Shown: positions 23,425 to 34,569 of the stretch, piece after piece
Layout: every line of letters starts with the position of its first letter
How positions within the stretch are numbered: the stretch's first letter is position 1
Source: Zygnema cylindricum
Lineage: Eukaryota > Streptophyta > Zygnematophyceae > Zygnematales > Zygnemataceae
Assembly: GCA_037447655.1 (NCBI GenBank)
Contig: JBBHKE010000591.1
Location: forward strand, 1-64,000
Length of the DNA: 64,000 nt
Reading direction: 5' to 3'
The notes under the pieces: generated by a model
The model's database searches: none
What the model was told of the DNA's origin: nothing
Seen by the model: only the letters and a program-made list of their open reading frames with translations
Made by a program: the position numbers and the translations under genes

Positions 23425-23669
23425 TACCATTACGCCTATATCGTCAATCTCTTCGATACGCTGCTACTTAAAATAGAGTAGTTAATCACTCAATTAGCTG
23501 TCGGTTGGTCGGTTGGTCCTTAGCGGCCATAAGGTTGTTTTAATTAATTATATTTTTGGTCCCCTTCGCCAATATATTTTTAATGTTGCTCAATTAAATA
23601 TATTGTTATGCATTAATCGTAATATAATGCAACATTTATATATAATATAACATAAATACTAAAAAAAAA

Positions 23670-24700
23670 TACATTGGTTATCCGATTAAATCTTGGACAA
23701 AAGGGATTTATAACAAAAAGAAAACCAAATAAACGATGAGAATAGTTAGTCGAGCTTCTATTTTGTTTTACAGTATCACTAAACAAAAAATATAACAAAT
23801 TTTACTCCCACGGTCGATGCTATCGTTTTTGCTATCTTACAATGTTTCAAGCCTTTTAAGGTTGATAAACACAACGACTAGATTTTGAATCGACCATCAT
23901 AGAGAAATTCTATTTGGTCTGTGTTAAGTTATAGTTTGTTATACATAAATCAAAAACATTCACTAAACCTTTTTGAACTAACGTAATTGTTGATAAAATA
24001 ATGAAATACCGGATTAAGTATTCGACAAAAGGCATTTATAAAAAAAAAACCAAATAAACGATGATAATATTTAGCCGTTGCTTTTATTTTCTCTCATAGT
24101 ACCACAAAAGGAAAAATTGTAGGAATTTTACTCCCACGATCGATACTATGATTTTTGTATCTTAGAATGTTTCAAACCTTATTAAGTTTGACAAAGTATA
24201 ACGACTTCATTTTTTATCAACCATAAACAAAATAAAAAGACTTCATTTTTTATCAACCATAATAGAGAAACTGTATTTCGTTTGTGTTACGTTATACTTT
24301 GTTGTATATACCAAATATATTAACTAAAATTTTTTGATCTAACATAATCGTTGATAAAAATAATGAAATATCCGATTAAATATTCGACAAAACGCATGTA
24401 TAAAAAAAAAACCAAATAAAGGATGCGAATTGTTAGTCATTGCTTCTATTTTGTTTTGTAGTATCACAAAACAAACAATATAACAAATTTTAACCCTGCG
24501 ATCGATGTTTTTGTTTTTCTATCTTACAATGTTTCAAGCATATTATGTTTGATAAACAGAATGACTACATTTTTCATCGACCATGATAGATAAGCTATAT
24601 TTGTTTTGTGTTAAGTTATAGTTTGTTATATAAACAAAAAATCATTAACCAAAACTTTTTAACCTAACGTAATTGTCGATAAAAATAATAAAAACAAAAT
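23670..24700. repeat. AT-rich tandem array, three units of about 330-360 bp
   Basis: Anchor phrases recur in order three times: CCGATTAAAT..CGACAAAA, then AACCAAATAAACGATG, then TCACTAAACAAAAAATATAAC, then GATCGAT, then CAACGACT. Units start near 23678, 24008 and 24367. The second unit carries an extra tandem copy of a GACTTCATTTTTTATCAACC block (24204-24262). Confidence 0.8.
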
Positions 24701-25100
24701 CATATACACATGGAATTAGTGTCTGTACGCGATATCCAACTTGATGATAAAAACACATTAGACAGCAAATATTGTGAATACTAATGAAAATGGAATTTTT
24801 GTGAAATAGAATACAAAAAACATTAACTTCGACAACATTAAAGGTTACACGTATTTTTTTTATTGAATAAAATAAAAGTTATGCAATTTTAAGGTTTGTA
24901 CTAAATAAAATAAAAAAACAAATAAAACATAAACATACAATGGCCCTAAAATAATAAAACTATAAGCAAACGCATTACGCGAGTTGAATTTCTAAAAAAA
25001 TCAGCTTAAATAAACATTATATGTTTCTACAAAGTTTCAAAAACTAAAAAAAAACACATTTATAACAAATGCCCAAAAAGTTCCGCAAACTTCAATTTAG

Positions 25101-28100
25101 CTATTTTTTGTTTTCGGTCGCTAATCTTCTTGATATGTCCCGCGGACTCCATTTGTTCGCGAATTGACGATCGTGCAATGTGTCTAATGCCGTACTCAAT
25201 GATACTTTATTCACTTTTGCTATTCTTTTAACTTCTACCAAGATGACGTTCCAATTATAAAACATCCGAGATTCTCCTTTCCTCCAACTAGTTCCACTTT
25301 TTTCCAATTTCGCGATGGAAGGGAGTCCACCTATACCATCGTGATATGCTTCCTACACATCTTTGACCGTGTGCAGTCGAGCCCCAATTTGTGTCATCAA
25401 AGGAACTTGATTCGAGTTTTCTTTTGATGGAACAGGAGGTGCAAATTCTTCAGTTGTTCTTGCCGTGTCTACATGGGTTTCATCTCGGTCGCCTTCAGTT
25501 TGAAGAGGATTATGGTCAGGAGTCCCGATTCCCATGGACGATTCACCTTCTGATGGTCTGTTTTGATCTGGTCTATGGTGATTTTGGAAGGGTTGTCTTT
25601 CATACAACGCCTCTCCGTGACCGTTCATCATCTGCATAATATGGGTTAATTTCTATTCTATATTACACATTTTCTCTTTTAAGTTCTCATCTATATGACA
25701 CATTTTGTCTTCCAAACTCGAAACTGTCTCTTTTACATAACACATTTCTTCGGCAATAAAATCATTTTTTCTTCCACAAGTTTGACTCCACAAGAATAAC
25801 GAATCGACTAATTTTCCCACCTGTGAGATAGTGATCTGCACATTCGCTTCGGCATTTGCAATTGAAGCCCACATGTGTGATGCTTCAAAACAAGTTTTTT
25901 TGACTTCATCTTTGAACGACAACCATAAATGTGATTGGAACAGTTTGTGTTTGAAGATGGGAAGATCAGGAAATAAATCTTGGAAAAAAACATGATCTTG
26001 TAAAAACACAGTTTTTAGCCATAACATATTTTGAAGAAAATTTTGGGCACTTAAATCTCGTTCTGATTTTGGAGCTCGAGCATTTTTGTGCACAAAAAAA
26101 CATTTGTATGTTTTTAATAGAAGAATAATTTATTAGATATAAAACAAAAAAATAATATGACGGAGAGAGAAAAAAAAAGAAAAAAAATGGGAGAGGGAAA
26201 GAGAAAAAAAATAAAAAAAAAACAAATAGAGGAAAAACAAATTATCAAGAAATATATATGTATGAAAAACAACTTAAAAAAAAAAAACAATTGAAAACAA
26301 AGAAAAAACAATTGAAAAGACAAAAAAAAAACCGAAATTAAAAAAAAAAAAAAAAAAAGTCAAAATATAGAACAAAAACCAATATATATATATAACAAAA
26401 AATGGAATAACATAAAGGAAATGTGACGAACATAAAACATAAAATATTACTTAACACAAAGTTTAATGATATAAATGGTGAGAGTTGTTTTAAACATACC
26501 GCTGGCAGCTCAGCATATGCCGTTTCGACCCACGGCCAAAACATAGCACAAAGAGTAGTAGAGGGTTTCACTCTGGAACGGGGTAGAAAATATTTCCTGG
26601 TGTTGTTTTCGTGGCCGGAAGCTTGAAATAGAATGTCCGTCGGCAAATCCGTGACATACGAATACGAAAAATGGTCGGACGTCCAACGTCCCATCACTTT
26701 GATGGCTTCTCGATCAGCACTGAAATATTTACCATAAAGAAAAATCAAATTTGGAAAATTAAAACATACATAACAAAACTTGATTATTTAAAATAAATGC
26801 ATGAGAAAATCAAATGAAATGATAAGTTTACAAAAACGCACCCTCCTGTTGCCAACATTGTCGCTCTTTGACCACGTCCAGCATGGATTTTATGTGATAA
26901 GGAAATATTTTTGGTTTTGAATGTTTTTTTTATGTACTGAAACTGTGTATTATAGCAAAGAGGCTGCATGAACGGTGTTTCTTTTCATTCTTCATCTTTC
27001 GCTAAAACTCTCCCTTCCGTGAAGGGATCCCCATACCAAGTTTGTTTCGTCGTAAATTTGGGAACTGCGTTTTTATTTGTAGCTAATTCCCACCTCCAAA
27101 AAAACTGTTGGGCCACAGCACCTACCGGACAAATAAGAAAGTCCAAGTGGCGCATGCATCCAATAAATTATGCAAGACCATTCTGCGGATAAAAAATACC
27201 ATAAAAGAAACCCTAAAAAATTAGTAAAATTTGTTTTAGCGTTATGTACGAAATATACAAAAAAATACACAATTTCGTTAAAGCTCCAGTTTTTAAAGAT
27301 TACTCACTGTATTAGTTTTCCCATTTCTTGTAACCATCGCCAAAACATAACCCTTGTCCGGCCCAAGATAAGGAAGATCATACGAAAAAACATCCGCTAA
27401 CTGAGCATTTCGGGAATCATCGCCACGACTGAGACACGCATGGTTCATAATAAATTGACTCCTACAAAAAACAAAAACAAACGATCGAAGAGACAAAAAA
27501 TGACAATGTTACAAAAATAGTGAAAGCTTTCTTTGACGAAAATGCATATTTATTCCAAAAACCAAAAAATGCATCACAAAAATAATAAACAAAATAACAC
27601 AAACGTAACAAATGACTATGTTACAAATATAATGGAAGCTTTTAAAAGAATGTATTACTCTTCTCAAAAGAATAAAAATTGCCCATAACACAACAAATAA
27701 AATAAATTATAAAGTAAAAAACTAAAGTAAAAAACAACATAAATCAAAAACATGGAATACAAGATTTCGTATTTTTATCAGTACATACCTCACTTGAATG
27801 CTGGTGTATGGTTCCATCCCCAATTTTTTTTCTTTGTGCTTTCCTTCCGCCAACTCCAACCAAAATGTTGAAAAACCTTTGTAATCTTCGAGAGAATAGG
27901 CTTCTCGTATGCCTTCCTGGCGGTCTTCATGGTTATTTTTTAAAAAAATTGATGTATTTTTTTTAGATTCTTGTAAAAGTTTTTGGATAATATTGTTGTC
28001 TCTAAGGCTTTCACCACCCTCTCCTTTTATGTCTAATTGCGTTTTATATGAGTCTTGGAGACCTTTCACCCATTGTATGAGTGTGGTATAACTTTTATCT

Positions 28101-28408
28101 TTGTTGTTCTCTAATAGTCCTATAACCCCATCAGGTGTAATAGCTATATTGGGGTGTCCTTGTGCCTCCCAAAAATTTGCATACCTATTTAAACCAACTC
28201 GATAAGCTGATTCTGTGTTTGGATAACGTTTTTTTAATGTATCTTTGATGATTCGTGCTCTATCTGATTCAGTATATTGTGGGGGGTTATTTATTCCTAC
28301 ATTGTTATCGTCATCTTCTAAATGAACAATTTTTTGACAGTTTCCAAATGTAAGCCCTGATACAATACTAGGTAAAATTTGGAAAATTCCTTTACGCCAA
28401 GAAAACAT
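25101..28408 (-). pseudogene. Crypton-type tyrosine recombinase (YR + GCR1_C-like domain), decayed
   Basis: Minus-strand exons 27789-28408, 27308-27461, 26842-27182 and 26500-26719 join in phase; a last coding part runs from about 26090 to 25101. An N-terminal SAM-like domain (RYANFWEAQGHPNIAITPDG; WVKGLQDSY) is followed by a catalytic domain with all expected residues: Arg in HACLSRGDD, Lys in RNGKTNT, His and Arg in KIHAGRGQRA, Trp in MGRWTSD, Tyr in SYSYVTDLP. Downstream come RDLSAQNFLQN..LKTVFLQD, a helical heptad-like segment, and a C-terminal EAYHDGIGGLPSIAKLEKSG..SWRKGESRMFY resembling the GCR1_C DNA-binding domain of Cryptons. Four in-frame stops (27168-27170 TAA, 26985-26987 TGA, 25653-25655 TAG, 25353-25355 TAG) break it. 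The join from exon 4 to the last part is not phase-consistent. Such elements lack inverted repeats, so I cannot place the ends. Confidence 0.78.
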
Positions 28409-28581
28409 TGAAAAGAAAATTTTTATGAAGAAGAAAAAGAAATAAACATAATAAAACAAAAATAATAAGAAAAATATTTAAAAAGTTTAATTTAAAAGCA
28501 AAGAGTTTAAAGAAAACAAGTAAAGGAATAAAAAAAGATGAAATGAAAACAAGAAAAATAATACAAAAATAGAAATACAAA

Positions 28582-28740
28582 ACTGTAGGATTTAAGGTTA
28601 GGCTGCAGGATTTAGGGTTAGGCTGCAGGATTTAAGGTTAGGCTGTAGGATTTAGGGTTAGGTTGTAGGATTTAAGTTTAGGGTTAGGCTGTAGGATTTA
28701 AGGTTAAGCTGTAGGATTTAAAAATAAGCCGTAAAATTTA
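28582..28740. repeat. 20-bp minisatellite, about 8 units
   Basis: The unit is approximately CTGTAGGATTTAAGGTTAGG, with TTTAGGGTTAGG variants that resemble plant telomere repeats by composition only. It lies just upstream of the Crypton start. Confidence 0.85.
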
Positions 28741-28904
28741 GCTGTAGGTTTTAACACTAGATACGTTAAAACGGAATTCAAAACCTATGGTTAAAACGTA
28801 CGTAATAAATGAATTAACGTAGTACGACAAATATTTACTTACGTTTAAAAACAATACAATTTGAAACGTAATCATTTGCGATACATACTGAAAAAAAGTT
28901 AGTT

Positions 28905-29090
28905 CACATTTGAGCGTACGAAATTCGCGCGGAGGGTTACTGTACATTAGAGAGTACGGAGCGTACGAAATTCGCGCGGAGAGGTAATCTACATTGAAGA
29001 GTACGGAATTCAACATTACCACGTACGGACATCCGCGAGGAGAGTTAATCTACATTGAAAAGTACGGATTTTCAATTTCGACCGTACGAA
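28905..29090. repeat. Degenerate tandem repeat, about 60-bp period
   Basis: GCGTACGAAATTCGCGCGGA followed by GG..TAATCTACATTGAAGAGTACGG recurs about three times. The last unit is more diverged (GTACGGACATCCGCGAGGA). Confidence 0.7.
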
Positions 29091-29479
29091 AATCGATAAA
29101 TAACGTCACATTTTGGAGTAAGTAAATTGTACACGCGGATTTGTCTTGTACTTCAGAAATTTAAATATACTTCTCCGCTTTCGAAATACCTTCTCCTCTT
29201 TTCAAAATACTACTCCAATAATGACCGTAAGATATTTTTATACTCTCCGCGTATGATCCGCATTTCACGTAGCATACTAAAAAAAAAATCGCCTGCGGTG
29301 CCAAACGACGACAATATGACTGTACTTTTTTTTTGTTGTTTTTAATGTCATACGTGAAGTGTTCTCACGTAACGCGCGGCTAATTTTTTTGTTTTGTTTT
29401 TAATGGTAAAGGTACAAGTGTTCTCACGTGACGCGTGACTCAATTGTTCGACGGATTGAATGATAGTGCTTAAATTGTG

Positions 29480-29800
29480 AACGCTGATTATAATATGGAG
29501 ATATTTTGAGTCGCGAACGCGATTTACATGTTCTCATACGACGCGCGTGACGCTATTTGTGGCGAATGCTCTATATGAGAACGCTTTGAGTATGAACACT
29601 TTGTTTTTTTATTTTTTTTCATGTCCATCTGACCTAATCCGCGAGGAGACTCTTAAAAAAAAATTCTCCGCGCTTCGTGCGATAAATTTCTGTCCTTATC
29701 AATAACTGGGAGGGATTTACATCGCCCGGGCAAAATCCTCTCGAAGGTCTCCGCCGCCCGCAAAATAGGACCTCCCCCCAATGTCTAATACCACTACGGA
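29480..29800. repeat. Dispersed repeat, copy 1 (second copy at 36899-37222)
   Basis: The two copies share, in order, ATATGGAGATATTTTGAGTC, GCGATTTACATGTTCTCATA, ATTTACATCGCCC and GTCTAATACCACTACGG, with few differences, in direct orientation. No coding family was recognised. Confidence 0.88.
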
Positions 29801-30951
29801 GCATTTGTAACTTTTTGCCCATTCCGATGATTTTCCGAAAAGTCATCGGAAAACGGATCTTGTTCACACCAAAATTTTGGGACGTAACTCCGATTGAAGG
29901 TGTCACGTGACACGTCACACGCTTCGACGTCATAAAACATAGGCGCGAAAACAAACCTGCACATTTTCAAACTTTTAGGGTTTAGCTTGGACTATTTTTT
30001 CGCGCGGGAACAACGAAATAGCCGTTCGAATGCTGTGTTTGCTTAGTCAGCTTTTCGGGTTACCGTTGGTCTGATTCACAGAAATACGATACTTTTACCC
30101 TACTTCTACATCGCGCAATATTTTGAGCAAGGTCATTTGTACGGCTTTCCGAGAACTTCCGAAATCTACAAAGTCGGTGCTCGGAAAGCCGTACATTATT
30201 CGAACGTCCGTCTGTTGCGGAAGTGTTTTTTTTTCCGGTGGGAATAGGCTATGATACTGAGCTCCTATCCCAGACGGACAGGTTGCCAACGGGAAGATTT
30301 GCCAACGCGCACATGCATATGCACAGTGCAAAATATGTAAAATGTATGTTGTAATTTGCGCCCATGCTCCTGATTAACGGTGTGCTCCTAATTAAGGATT
30401 TATATCTGTCGTTCGATCCAAAACTGAATGATGCGCCGACAATGTCGTCCGTTTTTTAAGAAAGTGACGAAAATGGAGTACAAGTTACGTCGTCCAGGAA
30501 CTTCGTATCTACGTCAGCTTGTCTTCTTCCGTTTCCCGATCAATCGCCACGTCATGCCAGCTCCTGGTCAGACGTGTAGAAACAGCCACCTCGAGAGCAG
30601 TACGCTACAGTACTGTACTGTTTAAAGCAAAGAGACGGTGGCAACGAATAGGAAAATGTCTTCGCAGGTGTTAAACGATTTCGGCTATTTTGCATGAGGG
30701 AAATTACACGGACGTATTTTATGTCCGTTTCCATCCTGTACGGAAACTATTTGTGCTGGGGTTTCCGACTTTCCGGGGTCCAATGTGATTTCACAAAGTC
30801 TCCACCGCCATCGCTCTCCCATTCGCTCTTTCCCTCCAAATACATAAATTTGGTACGACATGCAAGTTCTCCCGAAAAGCTCCACTTTCGCCTCCGTGCG
30901 CGGCGGATTTGGCGACAGTTGCCAGAGGAACGACAAAAAATAAGAGAAACG
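29801..30951. other. No supported gene
   Basis: Unique-looking sequence with short frames only. An inverted pair GTACGGCTTTCCGAG / CTCGGAAAGCCGTAC (about 30149 and 30180) forms a potential hairpin. Confidence 0.35.
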
Positions 30952-31693
30952 CATAGTTGAAAAGTAGGCGTTTTTATAGTAGGCCTTTGGTAGGCGCACA
31001 AAACTTGGCACAAAACTCGCGCAGAGTAGGCACTGTATGTGTGTGCATTGTGCACACCATTGTACAAATGTACGAATCTGACGTATGATCACAGTACATC
31101 GCACGCCGCCGAACGAAATTTTTTAGCGAACTATCACGGCTTAGGATGACATTGCGCGGGAAAAAAAACCGGGAAAAACAAAAGAAAACCGGAGAGAGTG
31201 TGGAGACTTCATATTTTTTACGGAAAGTGTTTTTGCAGCCACCAACGGGTAAGTTTTAGTAATATTTTTGGCAGTGTGGAATATTTTTTTTTTATCATCC
31301 CACACTGCCTGGTAGGTCAATTTGAAGCTTTATTTAGTGTGGCCTTCAAAATTGCAGACGCTAATATGACAGGTTGTCCTATCGTAAGTTGTGTTATGAG
31401 CTTTTCATGTGATCTTCTTAGATTGCTACTTTGATCAACGACCGTCAGATCCTCCAAATCTAACGGTTTAAATAAAAAGTACCTCAAAACCCACAGAAAA
31501 ATAATCTTTTGTCCAAATGTTTTTCAAAATTTAGACATGACGTTTAATTCTCTATCGATTGATGTGCAACTCAACCCTGTTACTATTTTTTTCATTTTGC
31601 GGCCAATACAATATGGGTCTTAAGGTCATATTGTATGTTTTGCGTACAATAGGCATATTGTATGGGCCTACTTTCAACTACTTTTGAACTATG
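30952..31693. mobile_element. Non-autonomous DNA transposon with CATAGTT-AAAAGTAGG termini (742 bp)
   Basis: The left end is CATAGTTGAAAAGTAGGCG and the right end is CTACTTTTGAACTATG, a clear inverted pair. The flanks GAGAAACG and GATAAAAG match at 6 of 8 positions, as a decayed 8-bp duplication would. The interior lacks a transposase. It shares its left half with 51720-51960 and its right half with 52310-52773. Confidence 0.65.
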
Positions 31694-31993
31694 GATAAAA
31701 GTCACGGCAAAAAGTTCCAAATTTTGTGAAATCGACATCGTCACAAAATATGCATGACGTTGACGATGTCACAAACAAAATAGCGTATACAATGTCATGA
31801 AACTTCATATCGTCTACAAATATCACGATTTTAAGTGACAACTAGTGTTTTCGAACACAACACAGGAAAAATACAGTACAACGCGAATCGTAATTAGAGT
31901 AAGGAAAAAAATTAGAGTAAAAAAAAGAAAAAAATAATAATTGGATTATGAACTTTAATTTGTGTGATAAAACTTTTTCAAAAAAGAAATTTA

Positions 31994-32460
31994 GGGTAAC
32001 GTTCCATCAGACAAAAAGTGAGGTTGTTTATATAAATCATGACCTCTCCGTACTATACCGTACTTCTTATTTTATTTTTATATGCGAACAACGTTATAGA
32101 GAATCTTGCCAATATTCTCCAAAGGTCTAGGAGGTAACAATGACCGTTGGATGTTTTTTCGCGAAGCATTCGCGTTGAAAGTTTATGTAAATGGTGATGT
32201 ACCTCGAGGAGGTACATCACCGTATACAGAAAAAATTGAGCCACGACACTTTGGATAATGAACATACATGTCAAGACGACAACCAACGGAAATCGATTTT
32301 TTTTGCAAATGATGTATACATTCAAAAATCCAACCACAGTCACAAAAGTAATCTCATGACGAACTTCCGTCGCGCTATTTTTGTTCCCGGCCATCTGTCA
32401 CACTATTTGTGGAAGCGCTCATTGGTCACGCGAAAAAGCATAAATTCTAAAAAAATGAGT
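31994..32460. repeat. Repeat 'R-a' with central hairpin (arms 32193-32221)
   Basis: It begins GGGTAACGTTCCATCAGAC and contains a 13-bp hairpin with GAG loop (GGTGATGTACCTC / GAGGTACATCACC). The sequence on both sides of the hairpin matches repeat R-b (33897-34390), but the arms do not. Confidence 0.65.
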
Positions 32461-32677
32461 TAGCATCTGACAAGTGTTTGCAAAAATTACAAATTTTGTG
32501 TAGTACGATGCCCTGGTCCCACACGTGGATGGTATGCAAATGAAGATTTCGAGTTGAAGTTGGTCGGTGTAATCTATATTCGACGATTTTCAATATAAGA
32601 TCTTATCTTACGTGGTACCACTCGTTTTTGAGCACGTGGATTACAGATCCTGCGCGAAAGAACATCGTTCAAAATAT

Positions 32678-33830
32678 TAGTGTTGGGTATCGAGGACCTT
32701 TTCCGATATTCGATATATATCGAATTTCAAGTACCCGATAATTGATATAACGATTCGATATATTGAAAATAAAAATACGGTATATTGCCGATATATCGCC
32801 AATATATTGTATCGCTAATATCTCGAGGTATTAAAAAAAAGAAAAATGAAAAATATCACATGTCTCCAAAGCATAGTTCAAAAGTAGGCGTTTTTATCGT
32901 AGGCCTTTGGTCGGCGCCTTTATCGTAAGGTGTGTTATGGGCTTTTCATGTGATCTTGTTAGATCGCTACTTTGATTAGCAACCGTCCAATCGTCCAATC
33001 TGACGGTGTAAATATTTTTTTTTGGTCCGAATGATTTAATTGGTCCAACTTTTGGTCTGAATGTTTTAATTGGTCCAAATAGGTCCGAATATAATATGGG
33101 TCTTAAGGTCATATTGTATGTTTTGCATACAATAGGCATAGTGTATGGGCCTACTTTCACCTACTTTTTAACTATGCTCCAAAGTCACATGCCTTCGGAC
33201 AAGGTGACCGTAAAATCTTTGCCAAAAAGAAATACGGTTTTTCCCTGAAAGTCAGCAGAGTGAAGGAGATTTCAGAGGTATATTGACGCGGTACACTTGC
33301 GAGGTACACGTATATAATACGCAAGTACGGATTTCCATACGAAAATGGTCGGTTTTCAAATCTTTGACGATTTTAGAGATTTGATCGTAAACTTACAAGG
33401 AACCACTCAAATCAGAACACGTATGTAAAAACTTGTTTACAGGCGATACACGATGTAACCGAGGCCTTTGTAATACATAAACTAATTTTGATGTCCGTAC
33501 TATTACAGTGACCTCTTGATGTAACCATACCCCAAATAAGTAATTATATGAATTACACAATTAGTATTTTTTTTTGGTTACATTTTGCGGCGTCTACCTT
33601 TAAGCCACGGAACGAAAATCACGTCGTACATGGCGTATCAGACAATTTGTCTTTTTCGCTAAAATTATATATTATATATAAATATAAAGTATTTAATTTT
33701 AAAAAATACTATATATTGCGATAATTTATGTTGGTCTCGGTATGATATATCGAGGATTCAACTCAATCGATATTCAATATATCGAATATCGAAATTATTG
33801 CGATATGAATTTACTCGATACCCTACACTA
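32678..33830. mobile_element. hAT-like non-autonomous element (1153 bp)
   Basis: The left end is TAGTGTTGGGTATCGAG and the right end is CTCGATACCCTACACTA (inverted, one mismatch). TAGTG fits the hAT 5' consensus YARNG. Flanking 8-mers CAAAATAT (32670-32677) and CAAAATGT (33831-33838) match at 7 of 8. The ends are rich in CGATAT palindromes. No transposase was found. A MITE (32872-33176) sits inside. Confidence 0.78.
32872..33176. mobile_element. MITE (305 bp) with perfect 8-bp target duplication, nested in the hAT-like element
   Basis: Bounded by CTCCAAAG on both sides (32864-32871 and 33177-33184). Ends CATAGTTCAAAAGTAGG and CTACTTTTTAACTATG are inverted repeats. It contains the AT-rich palindrome around CATACAATAGGCATA-type sequence seen in the larger relatives at 30952 and 51997. 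An 8-bp duplication is typical of hAT and P superfamilies. Confidence 0.88.
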
Positions 33831-33896
33831 CAAAATGTAGCATTCTGTAATGTTGGCCCTACAATTACAGAAAAAATATTGATAGAACCCCACCCT

Positions 33897-34390
33897 TATG
33901 GTAACGTTCTATCAGGCAAAAAGTGGAAGTTTACAAAAATCCGCGACTATTCGTACCAAATCATACTGCTTATTTTGATTTTATATGAAAAACAACATTA
34001 AAGAGAATCTAGCGCATACTCTCCGAAGGCCTCGAAGGTAATATTGACCGTCAGATGTCCAGCTGCGAGGCGTTGACTTCATTTTTCTCTTTAACTCCCA
34101 ACCCACCTCGATGGGGTGGGTTGACAGATACAAAAAAAAAAATCGTGACACGCTAGACGATTAAGCTACGTGTCATGATGTAAAACCAACGAAAATTGAC
34201 GAAATTTGCGCATGACACGCGCTTTCAAAAATACAACCAAAAATAAAAATGTAACTTCGTAACATTCCTCTTCACGCTATTTTTTGTAACTTTTGTTCGT
34301 CACACTATTTCCCTCAAAGGACTTTCGTTATGTTCGAAAACAGAAACCCTAAAAAATGAGCTGGCGTAAAGACTGGCATTTGCAAAAAGT
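33897..34390. repeat. Repeat 'R-b' with central hairpin (arms 34099-34123)
   Basis: It starts GGTAACGTTCTATCAGGCAA and is paralogous to R-a (31994). The hairpin CAACCCACC..GGTGGGTTG has 11 pairs (one wobble) and a 3-base loop at the position where R-a has a different hairpin. Confidence 0.65.
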
Positions 34391-34569
34391 GTAAAAGTTA
34401 TGTCGTATGATGATTTCGTACACAAATACATCGTATGCAAAAGAAGATTTGAAGTAAAGTTTGTCCGTGCTAAACATCCGAAAGATATTCAATATTAGAT
34501 CGTAGCTTGCGTGGCGCTAGTCAATTTAGAACACGTGGTTTACAGTCTCTACGTGATGGAACATCGGCT

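Noticed and set aside
23670-24700. Possible CRISPR-like repeat-spacer array
   Set aside because: Units are 330-360 bp and differ gradually; this is a eukaryotic tandem repeat, not short identical repeats with unique spacers.
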